DNA of 63,900 nt, from contig BJHH01000007.1 in NCBI GenBank assembly GCA_014192065.1, positions 1 to 63,900 on the forward strand, given 5' to 3'. Positions 1 through 8,396 of the stretch are shown here, piece by piece (position 1 is the first letter of the stretch; every line of letters starts with the position of its first letter). Made by a program: the position numbers and the translations under genes. The DNA is from Gemmatimonadota bacterium. GTDB taxonomy: Bacteria; Gemmatimonadota; Gemmatimonadetes; Gemmatimonadales; Gemmatimonadaceae. The notes beneath the pieces are model-generated. The model had not been told where the DNA came from, ran no database searches, and saw only the letters and a list, made by a program, of their open reading frames with translations.

Positions 1-1240
1 ACAGGGCCAGCAGCAACAGGGCCAGCAGCAACAGGGCCAGCAGCAACAGGGCCAGCAGCAACAGGGCCAGCAGCAACAGGGCCAGCAGCAACAGGGCCAG
101 CAGCAACAGGGCCAGCAGCAACAGGGCGGCCAACAGCAGCAGGGTGGCCAGCAGCAGCAGGGCGGTAAGCCGCAGCAGGGCGGTAAGCCGCAGCAGGGCG
201 GGCAACAGGGCGCTGAGGGCGGGGCGCAGCAGCAAGTTGCCGACATGTTGCAGAAGGCCGCTGAGGCGCTCGCCGAAGGTCGGAAGGCGCAGGTGGATCA
301 GTGGAAGAACGAGGTGACCGGCGAAATCGACCGCTCGCTGCAGGAGATGTTGCAGCTCGCGCGCCAGCAGGACGAGTTGGCCAACCGTGCACGCCGCAAC
401 CCGAACGATCCCACCCTCCGCTCCGAGCAGGGGGCGTTGCAGCAGGGTGTGGACAAGGCCGCTCAGCGGCTGGCCGATGAGGCCAAGCGGTCGGCGCTCG
501 TCTCACAGGGGTCGCAACGCGCCATGTCGGACGCACAGCAGCGTGTGCAGCAGGCCGCACGCGACGCCGCGGATCCGCGCACAATGACGCAGGCAGCCAA
601 CTCGATGTCGGACGCCGCGTCGGCACTTCGGCAAGTCGGGTCGGCGCTGGCGCGCGATCGCGAACGCGCGAATAACTCGCAATCGGCGTCAGGTTTGCCC
701 GAACTCCTCGCGCAGCTGCAGCAGCTCGCGCAGCAGCAGGGTGGCCTCAACGGGCAGATGCAGGGGCTACTGCAGATGGCGCAGCAGCAGGCGAGGCAGG
801 GACAGCAGGGTGGTGAGATGCGCGACCAGGCCCGCGAGCTGAGTCGTTCGCAGCGTGAGGTCGCGCGCCAGCTCGCTGAAGTCGGCGATGCCGACCAGTC
901 GGGACGCGCCGCCGAACTCGCGCGTGAAGCGCGCCAGCTCGCCCAGGCGCTGGAGCAGGGCGCGGTCGATCCGGCCGTGCTGGAGCGGCAGCAGCGACTG
1001 TTTCGCCGGATGCTCGACGCCGGCAAGACCCTTCAGAACGACAAGCAGGACGAATCGGCCAAGCGCGAGTCGAAGCCTGGTGACCAGTCAAATCCATTCC
1101 TGCCGCCGAACGGAACGGCCGCAGGTCGTGCCGCGCTGAAGTTTCGCGTCCCCGAATGGAATGAGCTGCGCGCGCTGAGCCCTGAGGAACGCCGCCTTGT
1201 GATCGACTACTTCCGTCGGCTCAACGGCGAAAAGCCGTAG
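1..1240 (+). CDS. Gln-rich helical protein, C-terminal part (DUF4175-like), 5' truncated
   Basis: The reading frame is open from the window edge (first full codon at base 2), so the real start lies outside. Codons 1-40 are eight perfect copies of a 15-base unit encoding Q-G-Q-Q-Q. A degenerate Gly/Gln/Lys/Pro stretch follows to about base 240. The rest is about 330 residues of long amphipathic, Gln- and Ala-rich helices, probably coiled coil, ending in a conserved-looking tail (LSPEERRLVIDYFRRLN). This organisation resembles the C-terminal low-complexity half of DUF4175-type proteins, which often sit beside TPR and ThuA/DUF4159-like genes. The two genes downstream fit that setting. The first in-frame ATG, at 245, is probably internal. 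Function unknown; family assignment is inference. Confidence 0.7.
   Translation, partial: QGQQQQGQQQQGQQQQGQQQQGQQQQGQQQQGQQQQGQQQQGGQQQQGGQQQQGGKPQQGGKPQQGGQQGAEGGAQQQVADMLQKAAEALAEGRKAQVDQWKNEVTGEIDRSLQEMLQLARQQDELANRARRNPNDPTLRSEQGALQQGVDKAAQRLADEAKRSALVSQGSQRAMSDAQQRVQQAARDAADPRTMTQAANSMSDAASALRQVGSALARDRERANNSQSASGLPELLAQLQQLAQQQGGLNGQMQGLLQMAQQQARQGQQGGEMRDQARELSRSQREVARQLAEVGDADQSGRAAELAREARQLAQALEQGAVDPAVLERQQRLFRRMLDAGKTLQNDKQDESAKRESKPGDQSNPFLPPNGTAAGRAALKFRVPEWNELRALSPEERRLVIDYFRRLNGEKP
2..121 (+). repeat. 15-bp tandem repeat, 8 units, coding for QGQQQ
   Basis: The unit cagggccagcagcaa is repeated eight times without a mismatch inside the truncated gene at the window edge. It is in frame, so copy-number change would lengthen or shorten the Gln-rich linker without breaking the gene. 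The array may extend beyond the window. Confidence 0.9.
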
Positions 1241-1263
1241 CCAAGCCGTTGGTTCACGGCGCG

Positions 1264-2943
1264 ATGCGCTTAGCCGTTCTGGCCGTCTGGTTTGCGGCAG
1301 CCTCGCTCGGGGCGCAGGCGCAGCCGTCAGCAGTCACCCGTGCGGTCGAGATCGAGCAGGCCGGCCGGTGGCGCGACGCGATCGTGGCGTGGCGCAGCGT
1401 GATCGACGGCGGCGACGCGGGGCAGGGGGTGCTCGGGCTTGAACGGGTGTTTTCGCAGCTCGGCCAGGAAGATTCCGTCATCGTCGCGATCGACACACTC
1501 ATTCCCCGCCAGCCGGACAATCGTATCCTGCGCGGGGTACAGCTGCGGACTCTGCGCGCACTGGGCCGCGAGCAATCCGTGCGCGAGGCATTCGCGGCGT
1601 GGGTGAAGGCCGTGCCGGGCGACGTCGCGCCGTACAAGGAATATGCGATGCAGCTGATCTCGGATACGCGCACCGCGCTTGCCGATTCGGTGCTGCAGGG
1701 GGGCGTCGCGGCGCTGGGTGGCTCGAAGCCGCTGCTTGTCGAACTCGCACAGCTGCAGGTCGCGCTGGGCCGATGGGGTCGCGGTGCCGCACTCTGGCGC
1801 GACGTGATGGCGGCTGAGCCGTATATGGACCAGGCCGCGCTCTTCTCGATGTACAACGTGCCGTCGGCAAGTCGCGACTCGGTTCGTGCCGCGCTGCTAG
1901 GGACGATGCAGGCGCCCGCCGACGCGGCCACACGAAAGGTCCACGGCCAGCTCGAACTGCAGTGGGGAAATCCGCGCGAAGGCTGGCGGCTCCTCTCCAC
2001 GCTCACGATCGCCGACTCCGCCTACGACACCTGGAGCGATTTCGCGGCCGAGGCTGAGCGGCAGCAGGCGTGGCTGGTGGCACGTGACGCGCTGATCCGG
2101 ATGAACATCGCGCGCCCTGCGGTGACGATCCAGTTGCGGGCGGCGACGGCGGCGGTGTCGGGTGGCGAGCCGTCCTCTGCGCTGACGATCCTCGCGCTGA
2201 CGCGCACAAAAACCGACGCGGCCACCGTGCGGTCGCAGGTGTTGCCGCTCGAGGTGCGTGCACTCACGAATCTCGGGCGCGCCGCAGATGCGGAGGCGCT
2301 CGTGGCGCGCGAAGGGGGGCAGGCCGACGCGCTGACGCAGCGGCAGTTCGCCAAGCAGATCGCCTGGGGTTGGGTGCGGGCCGGAGAAGTGGAGAAGGCC
2401 AAAGCGGCACTGGCCGGCGCGAGCGGCGATGACGACGAAGAAGTTTCCGGGTGGATCGCGCTGTTCGAGGGCGACCTCACGCGTGCCCGCGCGGGGCTTC
2501 GGCGCCCTGCCGACGCCACCCCGGACGTGGTCACCGCGATGGCGCTGCTCGGCCGCACGCGCGGCGAGACTGGGCGAGTCGCGGGCGCGGCGTTCCTGGC
2601 GCTTGCGCGCGGCGACACCGCGACGGCGGCCCAACGGTTCGAACGTGCCGCCGACGAACTCGGCGATGCGGCGCCGCTCCTGCTCGGCTACGCCGCGCGC
2701 TTGTGGAGCCAGCGCCGCAACGACGCGCAGGCGATCAGCATCTGGGGCCGGATCGTGAATTCCTACCCGATTTCGCCCGAGGCCGCGGAGTCCGACCTCG
2801 AGTGGGCGCGCACGCTGCGGCGCAAGGGCGACCTCGCGGGTGCCACAGAACGGTTCGAACACCTTATCCTTTCGTTTCCCAACAGTGCGCTCGTGCCGCA
2901 GGCCCGTCGCGAACTGGAAACCCTTCGGAGCGGCGTCGCGTGA
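1264..2943 (+). CDS. Exported TPR-repeat protein
   Basis: About 559 residues. I chose the ATG at 1264 because it begins a clear signal peptide (MRLAVLAVWFAAASLGAQAQ); the in-frame TTG at 1249 would only add five polar residues. The mature protein is a run of Ala-rich helical repeats. The last ones (around 'SYPISPEAAESDLEWARTLRRKGDLAG') have the clearest tetratricopeptide spacing. It lies 23 bases after the Gln-rich gene and overlaps the next gene by GTGA, so the three are probably co-transcribed. A periplasmic scaffold role is inferred; no catalytic motif is visible. Confidence 0.85.
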   Translation: MRLAVLAVWFAAASLGAQAQPSAVTRAVEIEQAGRWRDAIVAWRSVIDGGDAGQGVLGLERVFSQLGQEDSVIVAIDTLIPRQPDNRILRGVQLRTLRALGREQSVREAFAAWVKAVPGDVAPYKEYAMQLISDTRTALADSVLQGGVAALGGSKPLLVELAQLQVALGRWGRGAALWRDVMAAEPYMDQAALFSMYNVPSASRDSVRAALLGTMQAPADAATRKVHGQLELQWGNPREGWRLLSTLTIADSAYDTWSDFAAEAERQQAWLVARDALIRMNIARPAVTIQLRAATAAVSGGEPSSALTILALTRTKTDAATVRSQVLPLEVRALTNLGRAADAEALVAREGGQADALTQRQFAKQIAWGWVRAGEVEKAKAALAGASGDDDEEVSGWIALFEGDLTRARAGLRRPADATPDVVTAMALLGRTRGETGRVAGAAFLALARGDTATAAQRFERAADELGDAAPLLLGYAARLWSQRRNDAQAISIWGRIVNSYPISPEAAESDLEWARTLRRKGDLAGATERFEHLILSFPNSALVPQARRELETLRSGVA

Positions 2944-4250
2944 TAATTCGCAACGGTACTGTGGTTCATTCGCGGCTCGGCCGCACGCTGGCGCTCGCCG
3001 CGCTCGCGTTCGCGCTCGCGCTCGCCACCTTGGCTTCGCGCGGGCTGGCGCAGCAGATCCTCGTGCCGATGGACGAGTCGCAGCAGAATCACCTGCGCGC
3101 GTATGGTCTCACGTACCTGGCGCTCAAGAATGGGGATCGCGCCGAATGGTGGATCAACTATCGCGGAGGAAGCTTTCTGCTTCCCGACAGCCCCGCGATT
3201 CGCCGCAAGGCGGCGCTCGATGGCGTGACGTTCATGCCGATCGACGCCGCGGCGATCGCGGCCGCCCGCCGCGAGATCTCGCAGAGTAACATGGACGCGA
3301 TCCCGCTCGAGAAGGCCCCGCGCGTCGCGATCTACGCCGCGCCCAAATCGCCGCCCTGGGATGACGCGGTGACGCTCGCCCTGAAGTACGCGGGCATCGA
3401 GTACACGCAGATCTGGGACGACGATATGCTCGCGCAGGACCTGTCGAAGTACGACTGGATTCATCTCTTCCACGAAGACTTCACCGGGCAATTCAACAAG
3501 CTGTACCTCGGGTTTCGCGACCAGCCCTGGTTTATCGAACAGCGCGACCGCGACATGGGTACGGCCATCAAGCACAACTTTCCCAACGTGCCGTCGCTCA
3601 AGAAGGCCGTCGCGGGCCGCATTCGCACCTTCGTGGACAATGGCGGGTTCATTTTTGCGATGTGCGGCGCCACGGAGACGATCGAACTCGCGCTCGCGGC
3701 GCAGGGCGTGGACATCGCGGCCGCGTTTTCCGACGGTACGCCAATGGACGCCGACGCCGATGCCAAGATGGACTGGTCGAAAACGTTTGCCTTCCAGGGT
3801 GCGCGCCTCGAGATGAATCCCGGCGTCAACGCCATGAGCGACATCGACGGACACCAGGTGAACGTGGCGTCGCGGCGCCAGAGTCTGAACACCTTCACGC
3901 TCTTCAACTTTTCGGCGAAGTTCGATCCGGTCGCAACGATGCTGGTGCAGAACCACCGTAATGTCGTACCGGACTTCTATGGAGTGACCACGTCGTTCGT
4001 AAAAGCGCGCTTGAAGCCTGGCGTGAGCGTGTTAGCCAACGAGGAGGGGACGCCGTGGGTGAAATACGTGCACGGTGACTTCGGTAAGGGCTCGTGGACC
4101 TTTTTCGGCGGGCATGATCCTGAAGATCCGCAGCACAACATCGGCGCGCCGCCGACCGACCTCGCGCAACGCCCCAACTCGCCGGGCTACCGTTTGATCC
4201 TGAACAACGTCCTGTTTCCGGCTGCAAAAAAGAAGCCACTGAAGACCTGA
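2940..4250 (+). CDS. Exported protein of the family mislabelled 'asparagine synthetase B'
   Basis: About 436 residues from a GTG that overlaps the upstream stop (GTGA). An in-frame GTG at 2961 is an alternative. A signal peptide (LALAALAFALALATLASRGLA) precedes the mature start QQILVPMDESQQNHLRAYGLTY. The protein matches a Bacteroidota/Gemmatimonadota family I recognise from segments such as NYRGGSFLLPD, HLFHEDFTGQF, GGFIFAMCGATE, GGHDPEDPQH and NSPGYRLILNNVLFP. Databases often call it asparagine synthetase B, but it has no N-terminal Cys amidotransferase and no ATP-pyrophosphatase motif. The fold may be ThuA/class-I-amidotransferase-like. True function unknown. Confidence 0.85.
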   Translation: MIIRNGTVVHSRLGRTLALAALAFALALATLASRGLAQQILVPMDESQQNHLRAYGLTYLALKNGDRAEWWINYRGGSFLLPDSPAIRRKAALDGVTFMPIDAAAIAAARREISQSNMDAIPLEKAPRVAIYAAPKSPPWDDAVTLALKYAGIEYTQIWDDDMLAQDLSKYDWIHLFHEDFTGQFNKLYLGFRDQPWFIEQRDRDMGTAIKHNFPNVPSLKKAVAGRIRTFVDNGGFIFAMCGATETIELALAAQGVDIAAAFSDGTPMDADADAKMDWSKTFAFQGARLEMNPGVNAMSDIDGHQVNVASRRQSLNTFTLFNFSAKFDPVATMLVQNHRNVVPDFYGVTTSFVKARLKPGVSVLANEEGTPWVKYVHGDFGKGSWTFFGGHDPEDPQHNIGAPPTDLAQRPNSPGYRLILNNVLFPAAKKKPLKT

Positions 4251-4263
4251 TGCACGGCCCGCG

Positions 4264-4306
4264 CGCATCCGCGCGAGCATCGGCGCGAGCATCCGCGCGA
4301 GCATGA
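4264..4306 (+). repeat. 12-bp tandem repeat in front of the helicase start
   Basis: Three imperfect copies of catccgcgcgag, with a partial fourth that supplies the ATG at 4303, fill the 52-base gap between the previous stop and the helicase start. No Shine-Dalgarno-like motif is evident there. Slippage in the repeat could create or shift start codons. Confidence 0.6.
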
Positions 4307-6855
4307 GCGCGCCGGTTACCGGAGCCCGGCTTGCCGCCATGGCGGCGCGGGCCATTCGCTCGGCGATCGCGCTGGCGGGTGGCCGCGAAGTGTGCTTTAC
4401 CTGCACCGTCGACGCGACCGGGTTGGTAGTGAGCGCTCGGGCTGTCGCGCGCGGCGACTCCAATAGCGTCCTGGCCCTTCCGGGGTTCGCGCGCCGCGGG
4501 GAGATGCTCGTCCATAATCATCCGTCGGGCCAGCTGGAGCCGTCGGGGCCAGACCTCGACATTGCCGCGCGGATGCACGACGAAGGGATCGGCTTTGGGA
4601 TTGTCGACAATGCGGCCGAGCGGTTGTACGTCGTGGTCGAAGTCCCGCGTGCGGCCGAGGTCACGCCACTCGATGAGGACGAGGTCGCCGCGCTGCTCGG
4701 TCCCGACGGCCCCATCGCACAGCATTTAGGTCGCTACGAGGACCGTCCGAGCCAGCGCGAGATGGCCGCGCGCATCGCCAAACTCTATTCGCTCGGCGGG
4801 ATCGGCCTCCTCGAGGCCGGCACCGGCGTCGGCAAGTCGCTCGGGTATCTCGTGCCTGCGTTACGGTGGGCTGCGGCGAATGGCGAGCGTACGATCGTGA
4901 GCACGAACACGATCACGCTGCAGGAGCAGTTGGTAGGCAAGGATCTGCCGTTTCTCGAGACGGCGCTGACGGACCAGCGCGTACGATTTGCGATGCTCAA
5001 GGGGTGGCGGAACTACGTCTGCCTGCAGCGGCTCGATCACGCGCGGGCGGCAGCGACTTCGCTCTTCGACGATGGAGCACGCGGTGATCTCGAGATGATC
5101 GATGCCTGGGCGGCGCGCACCTCGGATGGATCACTAGCCGACCTGCCCGAGGCGCCGCGTCCCGATGTGTGGGACGAAGTGGCGGCTGAAGCGGATCTCT
5201 GCACGCGACTTCGGTGCTCGCACTTCGACCGTTGCTTCGTCTTCGCCGCGCGGCGGACGGCGGCGCAAGCCGACGTGGTCGTGGTGAACCACCATCTCCT
5301 GATGGCCGACCTCGCCGTGCGTCGGGCATCGCAGAACTGGACCGAATCTGCCGTGCTACCGGCGTACGCGCGGCTCGTGATCGACGAGGGGCATCACCTT
5401 GAAGACGCCGCGTCGTCGCACCTCGCGTCGAAAGCGTCCCGCCGTGGAATCCTGCGTTTGCTCTCGCGGCTCGAGCGCAAGGGGCGTGGCCTCTTGCCGA
5501 CGCTCGAAATGCAGCTTGGCCGTTCCCACGACCTGCTCTCCACGGCAAGTCTCGACCTCGTGCGCGTGCGCCTGTACGGTACGACGGCGGCGGCGCGGCA
5601 GACCACCGAGCTGCTGTTCGACGTCCTCGACCAGTGGATGACACGCCAGTCGGACACTCAGGTGCGACTGACGGACCGCTTCGACGACGACCCCATCTGG
5701 CGCGAAGGGCTGAGCCGCGCGTTGGACGACATGCTGCGCGAACTCGACTCGCTTTCGGACGGGCTGATCCTCGTGCGCGACCGCATCGAGACGGACGAAA
5801 AAAGGGCCGAGGAACTCGCCACCGTGCTGGGCGAGTTGCGCGGCGTGATCCGTCGGCTGGAGTCCGCCGGAGACGCGCTGCGTAGCGCGCTCAGGCCGAC
5901 CAGCGATTCGCACGAACGCATCCGTTGGATCGAGGCGCGGGGTGGCGGGCCGTTGGAGGAGAGCGAGGGTGGGGGACGCGAACGCTTGCGCCACGTAGGT
6001 GTCGCCAGCGTGCCGCTCGACCTCGCGCCGATTCTGCGCGAGGATCTGTTCCGCCGCGTCGAAACGTGCATCGTGACGAGCGCCACACTCGCAGTCGGCG
6101 ACGGGTTCGGGTTCATCGCGTCGCGGCTCGGTCTCGATCAAGACGATGTTGAGCCCGCGACGGCGCACCTCGGCTCGCCGTTCGATTTTGCAACGCAGGC
6201 GGTGCTCGCCATTCCCACCGACATGCCGATGCCGGGGGCGGGCGACGGCGCCCACCTGGAACGGACCGTCGAGGTGGCCGCCGATCTCGTCCGCGCCGCG
6301 GGCGGTGGCGTCTTCCTGCTCTTCACGAGCCACCGCGACGTGCGTGAGGCCGCGAGGCTGCTGCGCGCAGCCGGTATCGACCGCGACTGGCCGCTGCTCG
6401 TGCACGGCGAGGACTCGCGCGACGCGATCCTCCGGCGTTTCCGTGCGCACGGCGATGCCGTGCTGGTCGGCACAGCGTCGTTCTGGGAGGGCGTGGACGT
6501 GCCGGGCCGTGCGCTGCGAGGACTCCTGCTCGCGCGGATCCCGTTCCGTGTACCATCGGAGCCGATTACGGCCGCGCACTGCGAGGCGATCGAGGCCGCA
6601 GGCGGTGACGCATTCTCGGACTATATGATCCCCCACGCGGCCCTCCGGCTCAAGCAGGGCTTCGGGCGCCTGATCCGGTCGACCACCGACCGCGGCGCCG
6701 TCGTCATCTGCGATCCTCGGGTCGTGCGAAAGGGATATGGCGCAGCGCTCCTTGCTGGCCTCCCCCCCGCCCGCCGCCTCGAGGGGCCGTGGGTGACCCT
6801 GCGGCCAGAGCTCGAGCGGTTCTACCGTGCAACCAATACCGGTATAAGCGGGTAG
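4303..6855 (+). CDS. DinG/XPD-type DNA helicase with N-terminal RadC/JAB (JAMM) domain
   Basis: 850 residues. Residues 1-115 form a JAB/MPN domain with a full JAMM-type signature: E29, H71-N-H73-P-S-G, S81 and D84. The HxHPSG-x3-PS-x2-D spacing equals that of RadC. Residues from about 150 on form an SF2 helicase of the DinG/XPD type: Walker A AGTGVGKS (172-179), iron-sulfur cysteines C240, C300, C305 and C311 (the last three spaced x4 and x5, as in E. coli DinG), DEGH box at 361-364, and C-terminal motifs such as VGTASFWEGVDVPG and RLIRS. The likely role is ATP- and Fe-S-dependent 5'-3' unwinding of damaged or R-loop DNA. The JAB part could be a nuclease- or protease-like module. Family assignment is firm; the fused role is inferred. 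Confidence 0.93.
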   Translation: MSAPVTGARLAAMAARAIRSAIALAGGREVCFTCTVDATGLVVSARAVARGDSNSVLALPGFARRGEMLVHNHPSGQLEPSGPDLDIAARMHDEGIGFGIVDNAAERLYVVVEVPRAAEVTPLDEDEVAALLGPDGPIAQHLGRYEDRPSQREMAARIAKLYSLGGIGLLEAGTGVGKSLGYLVPALRWAAANGERTIVSTNTITLQEQLVGKDLPFLETALTDQRVRFAMLKGWRNYVCLQRLDHARAAATSLFDDGARGDLEMIDAWAARTSDGSLADLPEAPRPDVWDEVAAEADLCTRLRCSHFDRCFVFAARRTAAQADVVVVNHHLLMADLAVRRASQNWTESAVLPAYARLVIDEGHHLEDAASSHLASKASRRGILRLLSRLERKGRGLLPTLEMQLGRSHDLLSTASLDLVRVRLYGTTAAARQTTELLFDVLDQWMTRQSDTQVRLTDRFDDDPIWREGLSRALDDMLRELDSLSDGLILVRDRIETDEKRAEELATVLGELRGVIRRLESAGDALRSALRPTSDSHERIRWIEARGGGPLEESEGGGRERLRHVGVASVPLDLAPILREDLFRRVETCIVTSATLAVGDGFGFIASRLGLDQDDVEPATAHLGSPFDFATQAVLAIPTDMPMPGAGDGAHLERTVEVAADLVRAAGGGVFLLFTSHRDVREAARLLRAAGIDRDWPLLVHGEDSRDAILRRFRAHGDAVLVGTASFWEGVDVPGRALRGLLLARIPFRVPSEPITAAHCEAIEAAGGDAFSDYMIPHAALRLKQGFGRLIRSTTDRGAVVICDPRVVRKGYGAALLAGLPPARRLEGPWVTLRPELERFYRATNTGISG

Positions 6856-6864
6856 ATTCTCATT

Positions 6865-7476
6865 ATGCCAATACCTGGAAAAATCATCTGCGTCGGCCGG
6901 AACTACCGTGACCACGCCAAAGAAATGGGGGGCGACGTTCCCAAGGAACCGCTTCTCTTCCTCAAGCCGCCCTCCTGCGTGATCGATGCGGGCGTGGCCA
7001 TCGAACTGCCGCCGAACGCTGGTCGGATCGATTACGAGGGCGAAATTGGTGTGGTGGTCGGTGCCCGGCTCAAAAATGCCGACGAGGCCACGGCGCGGAA
7101 AGCAATTCGCGGCCTGATCGCCGCGAATGACGTGTCGGCTCGCGACTGGCAGAACAGCGATGGTCAGTGGGCGCGCGCCAAGGGGTGCGACACCTTCCTG
7201 CCGCTCGGCAACGAAGTACCCGCCCCGGACGATCTGGACGCTGTGACGGTTGTGACGCGCCATAACGGCGTGGAGCGCCAGCGCGCGACAGGAGCGGACA
7301 TGGTCTTCAAGATTCCGTTCCTGCTCTCGTACATCTCGCGCTATATCACGCTCGAGCCAGGCGACATATTGCTCACCGGCACGCCGGCCGGCGTCTCGCA
7401 GATTCAGCCCGGCGACACGGTCGAGGTTGAACTGCTTGGCCTGTCGAAGGTCAGCAACCCCGTTGCCGCCGCGTAG
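6865..7476 (+). CDS. Fumarylacetoacetate hydrolase (FAH) family protein
   Basis: 203 residues, beginning MPIPGKIICVGRNYRDHAKEMG, the usual N-terminus of short FAH-family proteins. Family motifs include FLKPPSCVI, DYEGEIGVVVG (metal-binding Glu residues), NDVSARDWQ, GCDTFLPLG and DILLTGTPAGV near the C-terminus. The fold binds Mg2+ or Mn2+ and acts on beta-diketo or oxaloacetate-type acids. Close relatives include acylpyruvase and oxaloacetate decarboxylase, so the substrate cannot be fixed from sequence alone. It starts nine bases after the helicase stop and is probably co-transcribed. Confidence 0.92.
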   Translation: MPIPGKIICVGRNYRDHAKEMGGDVPKEPLLFLKPPSCVIDAGVAIELPPNAGRIDYEGEIGVVVGARLKNADEATARKAIRGLIAANDVSARDWQNSDGQWARAKGCDTFLPLGNEVPAPDDLDAVTVVTRHNGVERQRATGADMVFKIPFLLSYISRYITLEPGDILLTGTPAGVSQIQPGDTVEVELLGLSKVSNPVAAA

Positions 7477-7520
7477 CACTCGGGTCCAACGAACGGTTGT
7501 CATCACGCCGTGAGCGCGCC

Positions 7521-8396
7521 GTGACGGGGCCACGCCGCCGTCTGATTTCGACGCCGGGTGAGCGTCGCGATCCTGAGGGCCGCGGCCCCGGCTCGGTGGT
7601 CGTGTCGCTTGTCGTCCACGCGCTGGTCGTGCTCGCATTCCTGCAGATCACCGCTGGCCCCGGCGGCGATTGGATCGCCTCGATGCTGCGTAGCGCGCCG
7701 GCGACGCCGGTTGAGCGGATCGGGTTCCTCCAGTTGCCTCGCGGCGCGCCACCGACGGAAGTGCCGCGTCGTGGCGGCGACAACCGGGCGTTTGCGAAGG
7801 CGCCGCCAACGGCCGTTGCGCACGTGGCGCCGGTCGCGGTACCGTCTTCACTGCCTCCTCTACCGAATCGACCTCCACGTGCCGGAGGCGATATCGGGAC
7901 AGGCCCGCTGGTTGGCGGGGGCGGTGATACGCGTGGCGTGCGGCCGTCCTATTCGGATCCCCGACTCTGGGCGCCGTCGGCGCCCATGGTCACTGCGCCC
8001 TTGTCGGCGACGGCGAGACTCGACAGCGCGATCGCCCCGATCTTTCGCGAACTCGCCGACTCGATGCGGCGCGCCGCCGCCGAAGGCCGCGACCCGGCAG
8101 ACTGGACGTTCAAGATTGGCGGGCAGCGGTTCGGTGTCGACAGGCGGTTCATCCGCCTTGGACCGGTGTCGATCCCGACGGCTGCGCTCGCGTTCCTGCC
8201 GCTCAATGTGCAGGGGAATCCGACGACGATCGATCACGACCGCCGGCTCACGCAGATGCGTGGCGAGATTCTCAACCAGGCGGCGCGAGCGGCCCGTGAC
8301 GAGGACTTTCAAAAAGCGGTGAAGTCGCTCCGCGAGCGGAAGCAGAAGGAACGTGACGAAGGCAAGAAAGTGGAGCCGTCGAAAATCATTCCGTAG
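7521..8396 (+). CDS. Membrane-anchored hypothetical protein, TonB-like layout
   Basis: About 291 residues. I prefer the GTG at 7521; a TTG at 7497 gives eight more residues. A short cytoplasmic head rich in Arg is followed by one hydrophobic segment (VVVSLVVHALVVLAFLQI). A Pro/Gly-rich stretch and a folded tail follow, with KIGGQRFGVDRRFIRLGPVSIPTAALAFLPLN and a Lys-rich end. This layout recalls TonB/energy-transducer N-termini, but no TonB C-terminal domain is visible. It ends next to the convergent LexA-like gene, and the two coding ends overlap by 11 bases. Confidence 0.75.
   Translation: MTGPRRRLISTPGERRDPEGRGPGSVVVSLVVHALVVLAFLQITAGPGGDWIASMLRSAPATPVERIGFLQLPRGAPPTEVPRRGGDNRAFAKAPPTAVAHVAPVAVPSSLPPLPNRPPRAGGDIGTGPLVGGGGDTRGVRPSYSDPRLWAPSAPMVTAPLSATARLDSAIAPIFRELADSMRRAAAEGRDPADWTFKIGGQRFGVDRRFIRLGPVSIPTAALAFLPLNVQGNPTTIDHDRRLTQMRGEILNQAARAARDEDFQKAVKSLRERKQKERDEGKKVEPSKIIP

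Noticed and set aside
2451-2940. Long plus-strand frame extending upstream of the gene at 2940
   Set aside because: It overlaps the TPR gene in another frame, is Arg/His-rich and low in family-like motifs, and the signal peptide sits at 2940.
5356-7638. 760-codon minus-strand frame opposite the helicase and FAH genes
   Set aside because: It is a GC-driven antisense shadow rich in Arg/His/Gly, without recognisable motifs.
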